This document shows, in pieces, positions 1 to 5,814 of a stretch of 9,855 nt of DNA. Location of the stretch: NCBI GenBank assembly GCA_031288675.1, contig JAITQY010000152.1, forward strand, positions 1 through 9,855, read 5' to 3'. Source of the DNA: Oscillospiraceae bacterium (GTDB lineage Bacteria > Bacillota > Clostridia > Oscillospirales > Oscillospiraceae). Numbering within the stretch: position 1 is the stretch's first letter; the number at the start of each line of letters is the position of its first letter. Both the position numbers and the translations under genes were made by a program. The notes under the pieces were generated by a model. The model saw nothing but the letters and a program-made list of their open reading frames with translations, made no database searches and had not been told where the DNA came from.

Positions 1-12
1 AAGTTAATAATT

Positions 13-114
13 CAGAGTAGGGAAAACTGCGTTAAGTGCCGTTCAGATGGGAAGTTGCTGACGGACGAAAGCGATAAGAAGTTAAACGCTTGCGATGGTC
101 TCCCGCGTCCGCTG
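13..114 (+). promoter_or_regulatory. Tetrahydrofolate (THF) riboswitch aptamer
   Basis: This 5' leader matches the THF riboswitch class known from Firmicute folate genes. The conserved blocks occur in order: AGAGTAG (14-20), GCGTTAAGTG (29-38), an ATGGGA-containing loop (47-52), ACGAAAGCG (65-73) and a closing CCGCTG (109-114). Helices can be drawn by eye. P3 pairs 39-46 with 58-64 (one bulged T), enclosing the GGGA loop. A second hairpin pairs AAGCG (69-73) with CGCTT (87-91). GGGA (20-23) can pair with TCCC (101-104), and CAG (13-15) with CTG (112-114). A short pseudoknot between loop GGA and TCC (108-110) is possible. The two genes downstream, folC and folT, are classic targets of this RNA. 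Folate binding is expected to turn expression off. The assignment rests on consensus recall, not on a covariance search; the promoter lies before the window. Confidence 0.88.
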
Positions 115-118
115 TCCG
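112..118 (+). promoter_or_regulatory. Putative antiterminator strand of the THF riboswitch
   Basis: CTGTCCG here is perfectly complementary to CGGACAG at 154-160, which forms the start of the 3' arm of the terminator hairpin. The first three bases (112-114) also form the 3' side of the aptamer's closing helix P1. This gives a simple switch. With folate bound, P1 holds these bases and the terminator forms. Without folate, they pair with 154-160 and the terminator is broken. The pairing is seen in the sequence; the direction of control is inferred from the class. Confidence 0.55.
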
Positions 119-139
119 CTAATGCTGTGTATTTTCACC

Positions 140-172
140 GCCTTTTCTGTCACCGGACAGAAAAGGCTTTTT
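140..172 (+). terminator. Rho-independent terminator in the folC leader (riboswitch expression platform)
   Basis: A perfect 12-base-pair stem (140-151 with 156-167) closes a 4-base ACCG loop and is followed directly by TTTTT (168-172). It lies between the THF aptamer and the folC start, 53 bases before the ATG, so it is a conditional attenuator and not the end of an upstream gene. Confidence 0.85.
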
Positions 173-225
173 ATATTGCTCACCTGCCCTGACGACTGAA
201 ATAAATAGTTTCAAGGACATTGACA

Positions 226-1302
226 ATGATTGATTTTGAATACTTTCGCGCATTGTGTGATAAGCTGAACAATCCGCAAATCGGGCTGCGCTGTATTCAC
301 GTTGCCGGAACCAACGGCAAAGGCAGTACTTGCGCGTTTATGAGTTCCATTCTGCGCGAAGCTGGTTACGAGCGCGTCGGGTTGTACATCTCCCCGCACT
401 TAGACAAGATAACGGAGCGAATCACAGTTGACGGAGTTCAGATAAGCGATTCGGATTATACCGCCTTAGAGAAACAAGTTGACGCGGCTTGGGCAGAACT
501 TAACTTCGGTGCAGAGCTGGGATATTTCGCGCGGATCACGGCAATAGCTTTTTTATACTTCCGGCAGGTCAAGTGCTCAATTGTCGTGCTTGAAACCGGA
601 CTTGGAGGGCGGTTCGACGCTACAAATACTATTGAATCCCCGGAGGTTGCAATTATTACACGTATCGGTTTAGAGCATACAGCAGAGTTAGGCGATACGC
701 TTCCAAAAATCGCAGGTGAGAAAGCAGGGATTATAAAGAGCGGAAGCAGCGTCATTTTTGCCGCTCAGGACAGAAGCGTAGAAGATGTATTTATTCAGAA
801 GTGTACGCAGCTTAATGTACCTTACTATCGGACGGAACCGCTCGAAAACGCAAGGCTTCAACTGTCTGCTGCCTATCAGCGTGAGAATGCCGCGCTTGCG
901 CTAAAAGCGGCTCAGTTGCTCGGAATAGATTACGGCACGATTTCACGCGGGATAGAAAACGCTTACTGGCCGGGACGTTTTGAACGTCTTTGCGAAAACC
1001 CTACAGTTATACTTGACGGGGCGCATAACCCGAACGGAATCTCAGCGTTAGTTAATTCTCTGCGCGAAGCATTTCCAAACCGCAGGATTACAGTCGTATT
1101 TAACTGCCGTCCTGATAAAGACCGAAAAACTATGATAGAGTTGCTGGAAAAGGTTGCGCATACTATAATTCCGGTAGAAACCACCATTACAGAAACATTA
1201 AATATGTTAATGCCAACCGCTTCACAGACCGACGTCATCTGTATATGCGGCACATTATATCAAGCAGCGGAAGTAAAAAATTATTTTTGGGAGGAAAAAT
1301 AA
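226..1302 (+). CDS. folC: Folylpolyglutamate synthase / dihydrofolate synthase FolC (compact form)
   Basis: FolC adds glutamate to folates in an ATP-dependent ligase reaction, which retains them in the cell and makes them good cofactors; many bacterial forms also convert dihydropteroate to dihydrofolate. The 358-residue protein is a Mur-ligase-fold enzyme: P-loop GTNGKGS at 28-34, SPHLDKITERI at 56-66, ETGLGGRFDATN at 123-134, the IGLEHTAELGDTL block at 147-159 with AGEKAGIIK just after, and C-terminal-domain ILDGAHNPNG at 262-271. ATG 226 is chosen over an in-frame TTG at 220, because AAGGA (213-217) is 8 bases from the ATG but only 2 from the TTG. The protein is shorter than the usual 420-440 residues. 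It lacks the N-terminal EEALEYI-type helix and is compressed between about 200 and 222, before the xxYQRENA block. All core motifs remain, so activity is likely. It abuts folT and lies under the THF riboswitch. Confidence 0.95.
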   Translation: MIDFEYFRALCDKLNNPQIGLRCIHVAGTNGKGSTCAFMSSILREAGYERVGLYISPHLDKITERITVDGVQISDSDYTALEKQVDAAWAELNFGAELGYFARITAIAFLYFRQVKCSIVVLETGLGGRFDATNTIESPEVAIITRIGLEHTAELGDTLPKIAGEKAGIIKSGSSVIFAAQDRSVEDVFIQKCTQLNVPYYRTEPLENARLQLSAAYQRENAALALKAAQLLGIDYGTISRGIENAYWPGRFERLCENPTVILDGAHNPNGISALVNSLREAFPNRRITVVFNCRPDKDRKTMIELLEKVAHTIIPVETTITETLNMLMPTASQTDVICICGTLYQAAEVKNYFWEEK

Positions 1303-1863
1303 ATGGCAATCAAAAAAATCACGGTATGCGCCGTGCTGACCGCATTAGGAGTTGTACTTGCGGAAATCGTACCGGCAGTGAAAACTCCGATTATCCAAAT
1401 CAGCTTCTACTTTGTACCTATTGCACTGGCTGCAATGATGTACGGAGCAAGCTATTCTGTAATCATTGCCGCTCTTATTGACATCATCGGCACACTGACA
1501 ATGGGCGTCGGCGCGTTTAACCCGATATTCACTGTTACCGCGGCGCTTAACGGTCTTATCTTCGGCGCATTCCTTTACCGCGGCAGTAAGCTAAGCACAA
1601 AGAATGATTCCTTAGACAGCATTATAACCGCCTTTTTAAGCGCAACCCTTATAACGCTGATACTGAACTCATTCAACATTGCTCTTATCACATATGTCGA
1701 TAAAGGCGTAACACTTGGCGAGCGTTGGATCGCACTTATGTTCCCGACCCGTATACTTCAGTGGTCTGTAATGTTCCCGCTTCAGGCAGTGGTTATGGTT
1801 CTTCTTAAGAAGCTGGTTCTTCCCCGTCTCTCATTTTTGACACCTGCTCGTGCAAAAATTTAA
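1303..1863 (+). CDS. folT: Folate-specific S component of an ECF transporter, FolT
   Basis: This 186-residue, very hydrophobic protein has about six membrane segments. It starts with the ECF S-component signature helix (TVCAVLTALGVVLAEIVP, residues 7-24, with the small-residue face that docks onto EcfT). It also has the central FNPIFTVTAALNGLIFGAF block (72-90) typical of the FolT/QueT-like transporter family. S components bind the vitamin outside and use a shared EcfA/EcfA'/EcfT energy module, which is not encoded here. The start codon directly follows the folC stop with no gap; GGGAGG at 1289-1294 gives an 8-base spacing. Folate specificity is inferred from the operon with folC and from the THF riboswitch; the sequence alone would leave the vitamin open. 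The 3' end overlaps the convergent peptidase gene by 59 bases. Confidence 0.88.
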   Translation: MAIKKITVCAVLTALGVVLAEIVPAVKTPIIQISFYFVPIALAAMMYGASYSVIIAALIDIIGTLTMGVGAFNPIFTVTAALNGLIFGAFLYRGSKLSTKNDSLDSIITAFLSATLITLILNSFNIALITYVDKGVTLGERWIALMFPTRILQWSVMFPLQAVVMVLLKKLVLPRLSFLTPARAKI

Positions 1864-2551
1864 GCGCGTCGCTTAACCCTCCGAGCTGATCGATAAGTCC
1901 TATTTCTACGGCTTCGCGCCCATAAATCACGCTGCCGACATCGTTGGCAAGTTCGCTTGTGTTCATCATAAGCTCCGTAAGTTTCTCTCTGTCAACGTGA
2001 GAATTCGCTACGATAAACTCCGCTATCCGCTCCTGGATACGCTGGAAATACACAAACGACTGCGGAACGCCTATCACAAGCCCGTTTAGCCGTACCGGGT
2101 GTATAGTCATCGCGGAAGTCGGCGGAATAAAGCTCCTCTTAGCACTTACCGCAAGCGGAACACCTATAGAATGCCCGCCGCCAAGCACAAGCGAGGCGGT
2201 GGGCTTTGTCATTGACGCTATAAGCTCCGCTATACCTAATCCCGCTTCTATATCTCCGCCTACCGTGTTAAGAATCACCAGCAACGCGTCTATTTCCTCG
2301 CTCTCTTCGATGCCGGCAAGCATAGGCATAACATGTTCGTATTTTGTAGTCTTGTTATCAGGCGGCAGCATAATATGCCCCTCAATTTGTCCGACTATAG
2401 TAAGGCAATGAACGTTACCGTACTGCGAATGCGCCGTTACGGAACCAAGCTCATTGACCTGACCGAACATAGCGTCTTGTATCTGTATAGTTTGTACCGG
2501 AGCTTCCGGCTGCTGATTTTGGTTATCACTCATTTCTTGTTTGAACGACAT
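1805..2551 (-). CDS. tepA: ClpP-like serine peptidase of the TepA/YmfB family
   Basis: The protein has 248 residues and a ClpP/crotonase fold. It shows NTVGGD (95-100, matching the ClpP NSPGG strand), a candidate nucleophile Ser128 in GGGHSIGVPLA, His151 in TIHPVR, and Asp204 in LANDVGSVIYGREAVEIGLID, the same order and spacing style as ClpP. The length and the loop composition resemble TepA of Bacillus, a ClpP-like protein once linked to protein translocation; its substrates are not well defined. The first 25 residues are Gln-rich and polar, with no signal peptide, so it should be cytosolic. ATG 2551 has AAGGGGGG (2570-2563) 11 bases upstream; an internal ATG at 2533 has no such site. It follows the acpP terminator on the same strand and probably has its own promoter. 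No Clp ATPase gene is adjacent. Confidence 0.82.
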   Translation of the reverse strand: MSFKQEMSDNQNQQPEAPVQTIQIQDAMFGQVNELGSVTAHSQYGNVHCLTIVGQIEGHIMLPPDNKTTKYEHVMPMLAGIEESEEIDALLVILNTVGGDIEAGLGIAELIASMTKPTASLVLGGGHSIGVPLAVSAKRSFIPPTSAMTIHPVRLNGLVIGVPQSFVYFQRIQERIAEFIVANSHVDREKLTELMMNTSELANDVGSVIYGREAVEIGLIDQLGGLSDALKFLHEQVSKMRDGEEPAS

Positions 2552-2585
2552 ATAAGGCTAATCCCCCCTTTTTGAAGTAGTGTTC

Positions 2586-2613
2586 ATCAAAAGAGGGTAA
2601 TTTATTCGGTCAA
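2586..2613 (-). promoter_or_regulatory. Possible promoter of the TepA-like gene
   Basis: On the minus strand, TTGACC (2613-2608) is followed after 16 bases by TTTGAT (2591-2586). The -35 matches 5 of 6 consensus bases and the -10 matches 4 of 6. It sits just after the terminator of the upstream operon and would give a leader of about 28 bases with the ribosome binding site, so the position is right although the -10 is weak. Confidence 0.4.
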
Positions 2614-2632
2614 AACAATACCTTAACCCTAA

Positions 2633-2663
2633 TAACAAAAACAGGCGGGTCTTACCCGCCTGT
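2633..2663 (-). terminator. Rho-independent terminator of the rpmH-acpP operon
   Basis: A perfect 10-base-pair GC-rich stem, ACAGGCGGGT with ACCCGCCTGT, encloses a 3-base loop (2641-2663). On the minus strand it is followed by TTTTTGTTATT. It begins 33 bases after the acpP stop, and separates acpP from the TepA-like gene. Confidence 0.9.
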
Positions 2664-2696
2664 ACTCTAAATTACTTTACTCTTCCGTAAATACTG

Positions 2697-2939
2697 TCAC
2701 TTTAGCTGGCGTTCAATAATAGCCGCAAGCTCACCGACAGTTTTAACATTTTCCAGCGCGTCGTCAGCGATTACTAAACCAAAATCCTGCTCCACACCCA
2801 TAAGGATTTCAGCAATGTCCAAGCTGTCCGCCCCAAGATCGTTGATAATGTCGGTATCCTCAGTTATAATATCCAAGTCAGCGCTGAGCTGATCCGCCAA
2901 TATCTTTTTCAAAGTTTCGATGATATTATCGATTTGCAT
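2697..2939 (-). CDS. acpP: Acyl carrier protein
   Basis: This small acidic protein carries growing acyl chains on a 4'-phosphopantetheine arm during fatty acid synthesis. From the chosen start it has 80 residues, close to the usual 75-80. The attachment serine is Ser39 in INDLGADSLDIAEI (32-45), followed by the GVEQDFGLVIAD helix II/III block. Three starts are in frame: 2969, 2942 and 2939. GGAGG (2952-2948) lies 8 bases from ATG 2939 and 5 from ATG 2942, so 2939 is preferred; 2969 lies upstream of that site and would add an unusual N-terminus. The gene overlaps the end of jag by 14 bases, so it is probably translationally coupled and the last gene of the operon. ACP genes usually sit with fab genes, so this location is uncommon. 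A role in a dedicated pathway cannot be excluded, but no partner enzyme is nearby. Confidence 0.92.
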   Translation of the reverse strand: MQIDNIIETLKKILADQLSADLDIITEDTDIINDLGADSLDIAEILMGVEQDFGLVIADDALENVKTVGELAAIIERQLK

Positions 2940-3648
2940 CATAATGCCCTCCCCTATTAAATGAAACAACTATGTGTCTGTTAGGCTCCGTTCCTGACGA
3001 ACGGGTACTTATTCCACTTATGTTCTGCAAAGCTTCATGAATTATGTGCCGCTCATACGAATTCATCGGCTCTAACGATACCGGGCGGTGTATCTTCCTT
3101 GCTCGGTCTGCCGCACGCTGAGCCATATCGCGCAGTTGAATCTCGCGCTTAGTGCGGTATCCGTCAACATCTAAACGTATACGAATAAAATCATCTTTAT
3201 TTCTGCGGTTAACCACTGCCGAAATCACACGCTGTAACGCGTCAAGTGTCTCTCCGTGTTTGCCTATCAGCCTGCCGGGAGAGCTTCCGGCTGTCAGGTC
3301 GATTTTGATCTCTGTTTTTTCACGTGAAATCCCGTCAATAGGCTCAGTAATAACGCTTTCTACCTCAGCGTCAGACCCGAACAACCGCAGGAAATCGGCT
3401 ACAAAGTTCTTTGCGGTATCCTCCAAAGCTGTAATGTCAATACTCACCGCATTTTCATTATCAACAAGGGTTTCAGTAAAAAGTTCCGGTAACGGCGCCG
3501 CAGGCTCAATCGTTTCTTCTTTGAACACAACCTGATGTTCCCCAAGTATTGGTTCCGTTTCCGCAGGAACTTTCTTTGTAGTCGGCTCCACAGTTTTTTT
3601 CGCCGAATCTTCCGAACCCCGCTTTAGAAGCCTGTCAAGAAATTTCAT
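2926..3648 (-). CDS. jag: Jag/KhpB-like RNA-binding protein (KH and R3H domains, no Jag_N)
   Basis: The protein has 240 residues. A KH domain has its GxxG loop at GKHG 129-132 within GRLIGKHGETLDALQRV. An R3H domain follows, with the RxxxH signature at R200-H204 (YERHIIHEAL) and the closing GTEPNRHIVV strand at 219-228. Jag (also KhpB, EloR or SpoIIIJ-associated) binds RNA and in Gram-positives influences cell elongation and division; yidC-jag adjacency is very conserved. Residues 1-75 are unusual: a short amphipathic MKFLDRLLKR start, then a charged, Pro/Glu/Thr-rich linker in place of the Jag_N domain normally found there. ATG 3648 is supported by GGAGG (3662-3658), 9 bases upstream. The start lies inside the last 14 bases of yidC, and the end overlaps acpP. 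Confidence 0.9.
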   Translation of the reverse strand: MKFLDRLLKRGSEDSAKKTVEPTTKKVPAETEPILGEHQVVFKEETIEPAAPLPELFTETLVDNENAVSIDITALEDTAKNFVADFLRLFGSDAEVESVITEPIDGISREKTEIKIDLTAGSSPGRLIGKHGETLDALQRVISAVVNRRNKDDFIRIRLDVDGYRTKREIQLRDMAQRAADRARKIHRPVSLEPMNSYERHIIHEALQNISGISTRSSGTEPNRHIVVSFNRGGHYDANR

Positions 3649-4912
3649 CTTCGTTCACCTCCGTAGATGTATCATCGTCAGTCTCAAATACACTCAGCGA
3701 TTCGTCTGTATCAAGCTCACGGTTACCTTTGAATCTGTCTGCATTATAATTGCGTCCCTTTGCAAACGGGCGATCCCCAATTTGCGCGGATTCCGGTTCT
3801 TTTTCTTTGCGCAGTCCGCGTTCTAACTCCCACTCACGAGATTTCTTCTCGCGCTCAAGTTTTTCCTGCTGCTCTTTTTTCTTCTTGCTTACGTTTGAAA
3901 GGTTCAAATCACCGCTTTCAAGCTTGGCGGCTGAATCTGATTTCTTGGCTTCTATTTCCTTTTCTCTTTGCAGCTTTGCCGCATCACGGATTTCATATTC
4001 ACGGTCAAGCACTTTGTTATAGTGTATGGTAAGCAGTATATCTTTTATTCCGCCAAGTAATCCGCCCGCTGTCCAGTAAAGACTCATCAATCCGGGCATT
4101 CCGAATCCTATAAACAACGAAATCAGCGGCATCATAAACATCATCGTGCGTCCCTGTCGCTGCTGTTCCGGATCTCCGCCCTGAAGCTTCTGTGAAACCA
4201 TCATCGTGGCGATTGAAACGGCAACACTGATAACGGGCAGCAAAAACAGACCTACATGTTGCCAATCAAATGTTCCCCACTCCCAAACTTTCCATTCCGG
4301 AGTAGTAGCCAAGTTAAGTCCAAGAAAGTTAAAGTTCATATCCGCAGCTTGAAACTTATCGAAAATTCTTGCAAGGTTCTGCGCCATCAAATCGCCGTTT
4401 TCACGAATCTTAGCCATAACGGTATCAAAATTATTATGGAATAATTCCGCAAAACGAATCTCGTCATAGTAGGTGTTACTGCCCGTCAAAGCTCCTGACA
4501 CATTGAGGATTGGCTTCAGGTACGAATCCCGTAACACATTATAATATCCTTCCGGAATTCCCCACAGCTTAGTGAAAGGCTGAACGATATAACGGTACAG
4601 CGCAATCATAATCGGCAGCGGAATAAGCGACCACAAACATCCGCCGAACATTTTTACGCCCTCTTCGCTGTAGAGCTTTGAAACCTCCTGCTGATATTTC
4701 GTCTTGTTGCTGCCGTACCGTTTTTCACGGTCTTTCAGCTTAGGCGACAGGCGGGACATTTTCAGCATTGATTTCTTACTCTTTGCCCCAAGCGGCGTAA
4801 GAATACCCTGTACGACCACCGCAAAAAGCAGAATAGCAACGCCATAGTTGTGGCAAAGCGAATTAAGTCCAAGCAGTAAATACTTAAAAGGTATTGTTAT
4901 AAAATCTAACAT
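3635..4912 (-). CDS. yidC: Membrane protein insertase YidC/OxaA (SpoIIIJ type)
   Basis: YidC inserts and folds membrane proteins, alone or with SecYEG. The 425-residue protein begins without a signal peptide or lipobox. Membrane segments lie at about 22-42, 93-112, 217-240, 257-275 and 277-295, with the expected cytoplasmic hairpin at 43-90 (KSKKSMLKMSRLSPKLKDREKRYG). The conserved LYWTAGGLLGG-type last segment is present. Two things stand out. First, the extracytoplasmic stretch between segments 2 and 3 is about 100 residues (113-216), longer than in Bacillus. Second, residues 300-425 form a long charged tail, basic and probably coiled coil to about 371, then acidic. The position matching Arg366 of E. 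coli YidC in the hydrophilic groove is Gln35 (codon CAG at 4810-4808). GGAGG ends 4 bases before ATG 4912. The gene follows yidD after 41 bases. Confidence 0.95.
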   Translation of the reverse strand: MLDFITIPFKYLLLGLNSLCHNYGVAILLFAVVVQGILTPLGAKSKKSMLKMSRLSPKLKDREKRYGSNKTKYQQEVSKLYSEEGVKMFGGCLWSLIPLPIMIALYRYIVQPFTKLWGIPEGYYNVLRDSYLKPILNVSGALTGSNTYYDEIRFAELFHNNFDTVMAKIRENGDLMAQNLARIFDKFQAADMNFNFLGLNLATTPEWKVWEWGTFDWQHVGLFLLPVISVAVSIATMMVSQKLQGGDPEQQRQGRTMMFMMPLISLFIGFGMPGLMSLYWTAGGLLGGIKDILLTIHYNKVLDREYEIRDAAKLQREKEIEAKKSDSAAKLESGDLNLSNVSKKKKEQQEKLEREKKSREWELERGLRKEKEPESAQIGDRPFAKGRNYNADRFKGNRELDTDESLSVFETDDDTSTEVNEDEIS

Positions 4913-4953
4913 GTTTCCTCCGAAATTAGTAGTCAGGAATTAACGCGCATCAG

Positions 4954-5172
4954 TTAAGGTACAGGGTCGTAAAGCTTGTATCCCTTGCGGTGAAACGGAT
5001 GACACCTAAGTAAACGTTTCAGAGCCAGCCACAATCCGCGCAATGCCCCGTACTTTTCAACTGCCTCCAGCGCATACGCACTGCACGTAGGCACAAACCG
5101 GCATACCGGCGGAGTAAGCGGCGATATCCTTCTGCGGTAGAAACCGATTAGCGAAAGCAACACTTTTTTCAT
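4954..5172 (-). CDS. yidD: Membrane protein insertion efficiency factor YidD
   Basis: This 72-residue protein has the full YidD family pattern: RRRISPLTPPVCRFVPTCSAYA (13-34) with its conserved cysteines, G..RGLWLALKRLLRCHPFH (42-61), and the C-terminal YDPVP. YidD is a small, peripheral, amphipathic protein at the inner face of the membrane that assists insertion of YidC substrates. It is often encoded, as here, between rnpA and yidC. The ATG at 5172 overlaps the rnpA stop by four bases (ATGA), and GGGGG (5184-5180) sits 7 bases upstream, so it is translationally coupled to rnpA. Confidence 0.95.
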   Translation of the reverse strand: MKKVLLSLIGFYRRRISPLTPPVCRFVPTCSAYALEAVEKYGALRGLWLALKRLLRCHPFHRKGYKLYDPVP

Positions 5173-5534
5173 TGCGATACCCCCAATTTCCCAAGCAAAT
5201 ACCGCACATCGCGTTCCACTTCATCATAGCTTGCCGTCGCGGACGGATTACGCGCCACTATAACTAAATCATAACCGCGCGCCAACTTATCGCTGTCCAA
5301 ACGTAAAATCTCTTTCAGCCTGCGCCGAAGCTTGTTGCGCACCACTGCATTCGCTACTTTCCCGCTTACGCTCAAGCCGACGCGAACGTTGCCCGCGCCG
5401 TAGAACTTGGCGTATCTTTTCATCGCGTATACTACCAGCCGCGGGGTGGCATAACTTTTGCCTTTGCGGTATACCCTTCTGAAATCACTGTCATTAGGCA
5501 GTGTTTTCAAAGGTGATAAGACCGTTCGGTTCAA
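5169..5534 (-). CDS. rnpA: Ribonuclease P protein component
   Basis: RnpA is the protein cofactor of the RNase P ribozyme, which removes 5' leaders from pre-tRNAs. The protein has 121 residues. It shows DFRRVYRKGKSYATPRLVVY (17-36), the RNR signature RNKLRRRLKE (66-75) that contacts the RNA, and the YDLVIVARNPS strand (88-98). The start is taken as TTG 5534, giving MNRTVLSPLKTLPNDSDF. No good ribosome binding site precedes it (only a weak GGATAA), and TTG 5510 is an alternative that would remove eight residues without touching the core fold. The gap to the rpmH stop is only 16 bases, so reinitiation by ribosomes leaving rpmH could supply translation. No ATG start is available upstream of the core. 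Confidence 0.93.
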   Translation of the reverse strand: MNRTVLSPLKTLPNDSDFRRVYRKGKSYATPRLVVYAMKRYAKFYGAGNVRVGLSVSGKVANAVVRNKLRRRLKEILRLDSDKLARGYDLVIVARNPSATASYDEVERDVRYLLGKLGVSQ

Positions 5535-5550
5535 CGAATTATCCGGTCAA

Positions 5551-5685
5551 TTACGCGCTGAGCTTAGCGCGGCCTTTCGCGCGGCGGCGCGCAAGCACCT
5601 TTCGGCCGTTGCGGGTCTTCATACGTTTACGGAATCCGTGTTCCTTTGAGCGCTGTAATTTCTTAGGTTGATATGTCCTTAGCAT
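5551..5685 (-). CDS. rpmH: 50S ribosomal protein L34
   Basis: This 44-residue protein is very basic and almost fully matches the family: MLRTYQPKKLQRSKEHGFRK followed by RMKTRNGRKVLARRRAKGRAKLSA. L34 is a small protein of the large ribosomal subunit. ATG 5685 is preceded by GAGAGG (5700-5695) at a 9-base spacing. It is the first gene of the operon, ahead of rnpA as in most bacteria. In many Firmicutes dnaA and the replication origin lie next to rpmH; here the neighbour is hrcA, transcribed away from it. Confidence 0.98.
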   Translation of the reverse strand: MLRTYQPKKLQRSKEHGFRKRMKTRNGRKVLARRRAKGRAKLSA

Positions 5686-5720
5686 TTTTCTTTTCCTCTC
5701 CGAAAAAATTCAATCGCTGT

Positions 5721-5749
5721 ATTTTACCTTGTTTTCGAGCATATGTCAA
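5721..5749 (-). promoter_or_regulatory. Sigma-A promoter of the rpmH-rnpA-yidD-yidC-jag-acpP operon
   Basis: On the minus strand TTGACA (5749-5744) and TAAAAT (5726-5721) are separated by exactly 17 bases, so the -35 is perfect and the -10 matches 5 of 6. Upstream (5750-5795) there are several A/T tracts at roughly helical spacing, which would act as an UP element. The predicted start is near 5714, giving a leader of about 29 bases with the rpmH ribosome binding site. This strength fits a ribosomal protein operon. Confidence 0.88.
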
Positions 5750-5814
5750 GCCTTTTTCAAAACTTTCTAAAATTTTGAGTATTTTTTATAAGCCTGCAGA
5801 AAATACAAACATAT

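Noticed and set aside
1..140. T-box leader upstream of folC
   Set aside because: There is no GGGTGGNACCGCG-like T-box sequence, and the conserved blocks fit the THF riboswitch in order.
1860..1876. Rho-independent terminator for folT
   Set aside because: On the + strand the stem is followed by CCCTCCGAG with no T-run, and the stem is short and AT-rich at its base; kept only as an observation.
2516..2533. Shorter start of the TepA-like gene at ATG 2533
   Set aside because: It has no ribosome binding site, whereas ATG 2551 has AAGGGGGG at an acceptable distance.
2608..2618. CtsR operator before the ClpP-like gene
   Set aside because: Only one GGTCAAA heptad is present (2608-2614); CtsR needs a tandem repeat. 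It is better read as the -35 on the other strand.
2940..2969. Longer acyl carrier protein starting at 2969 (90 residues)
   Set aside because: The ribosome binding site GGGGAGGG lies inside that extension, and family length fits the 2939 start.
3152..3535. 127-residue open frame on the + strand inside jag
   Set aside because: Its product is low-complexity Ser/Arg/Thr-rich with no ribosome binding site, and the opposite strand encodes clear KH/R3H motifs.
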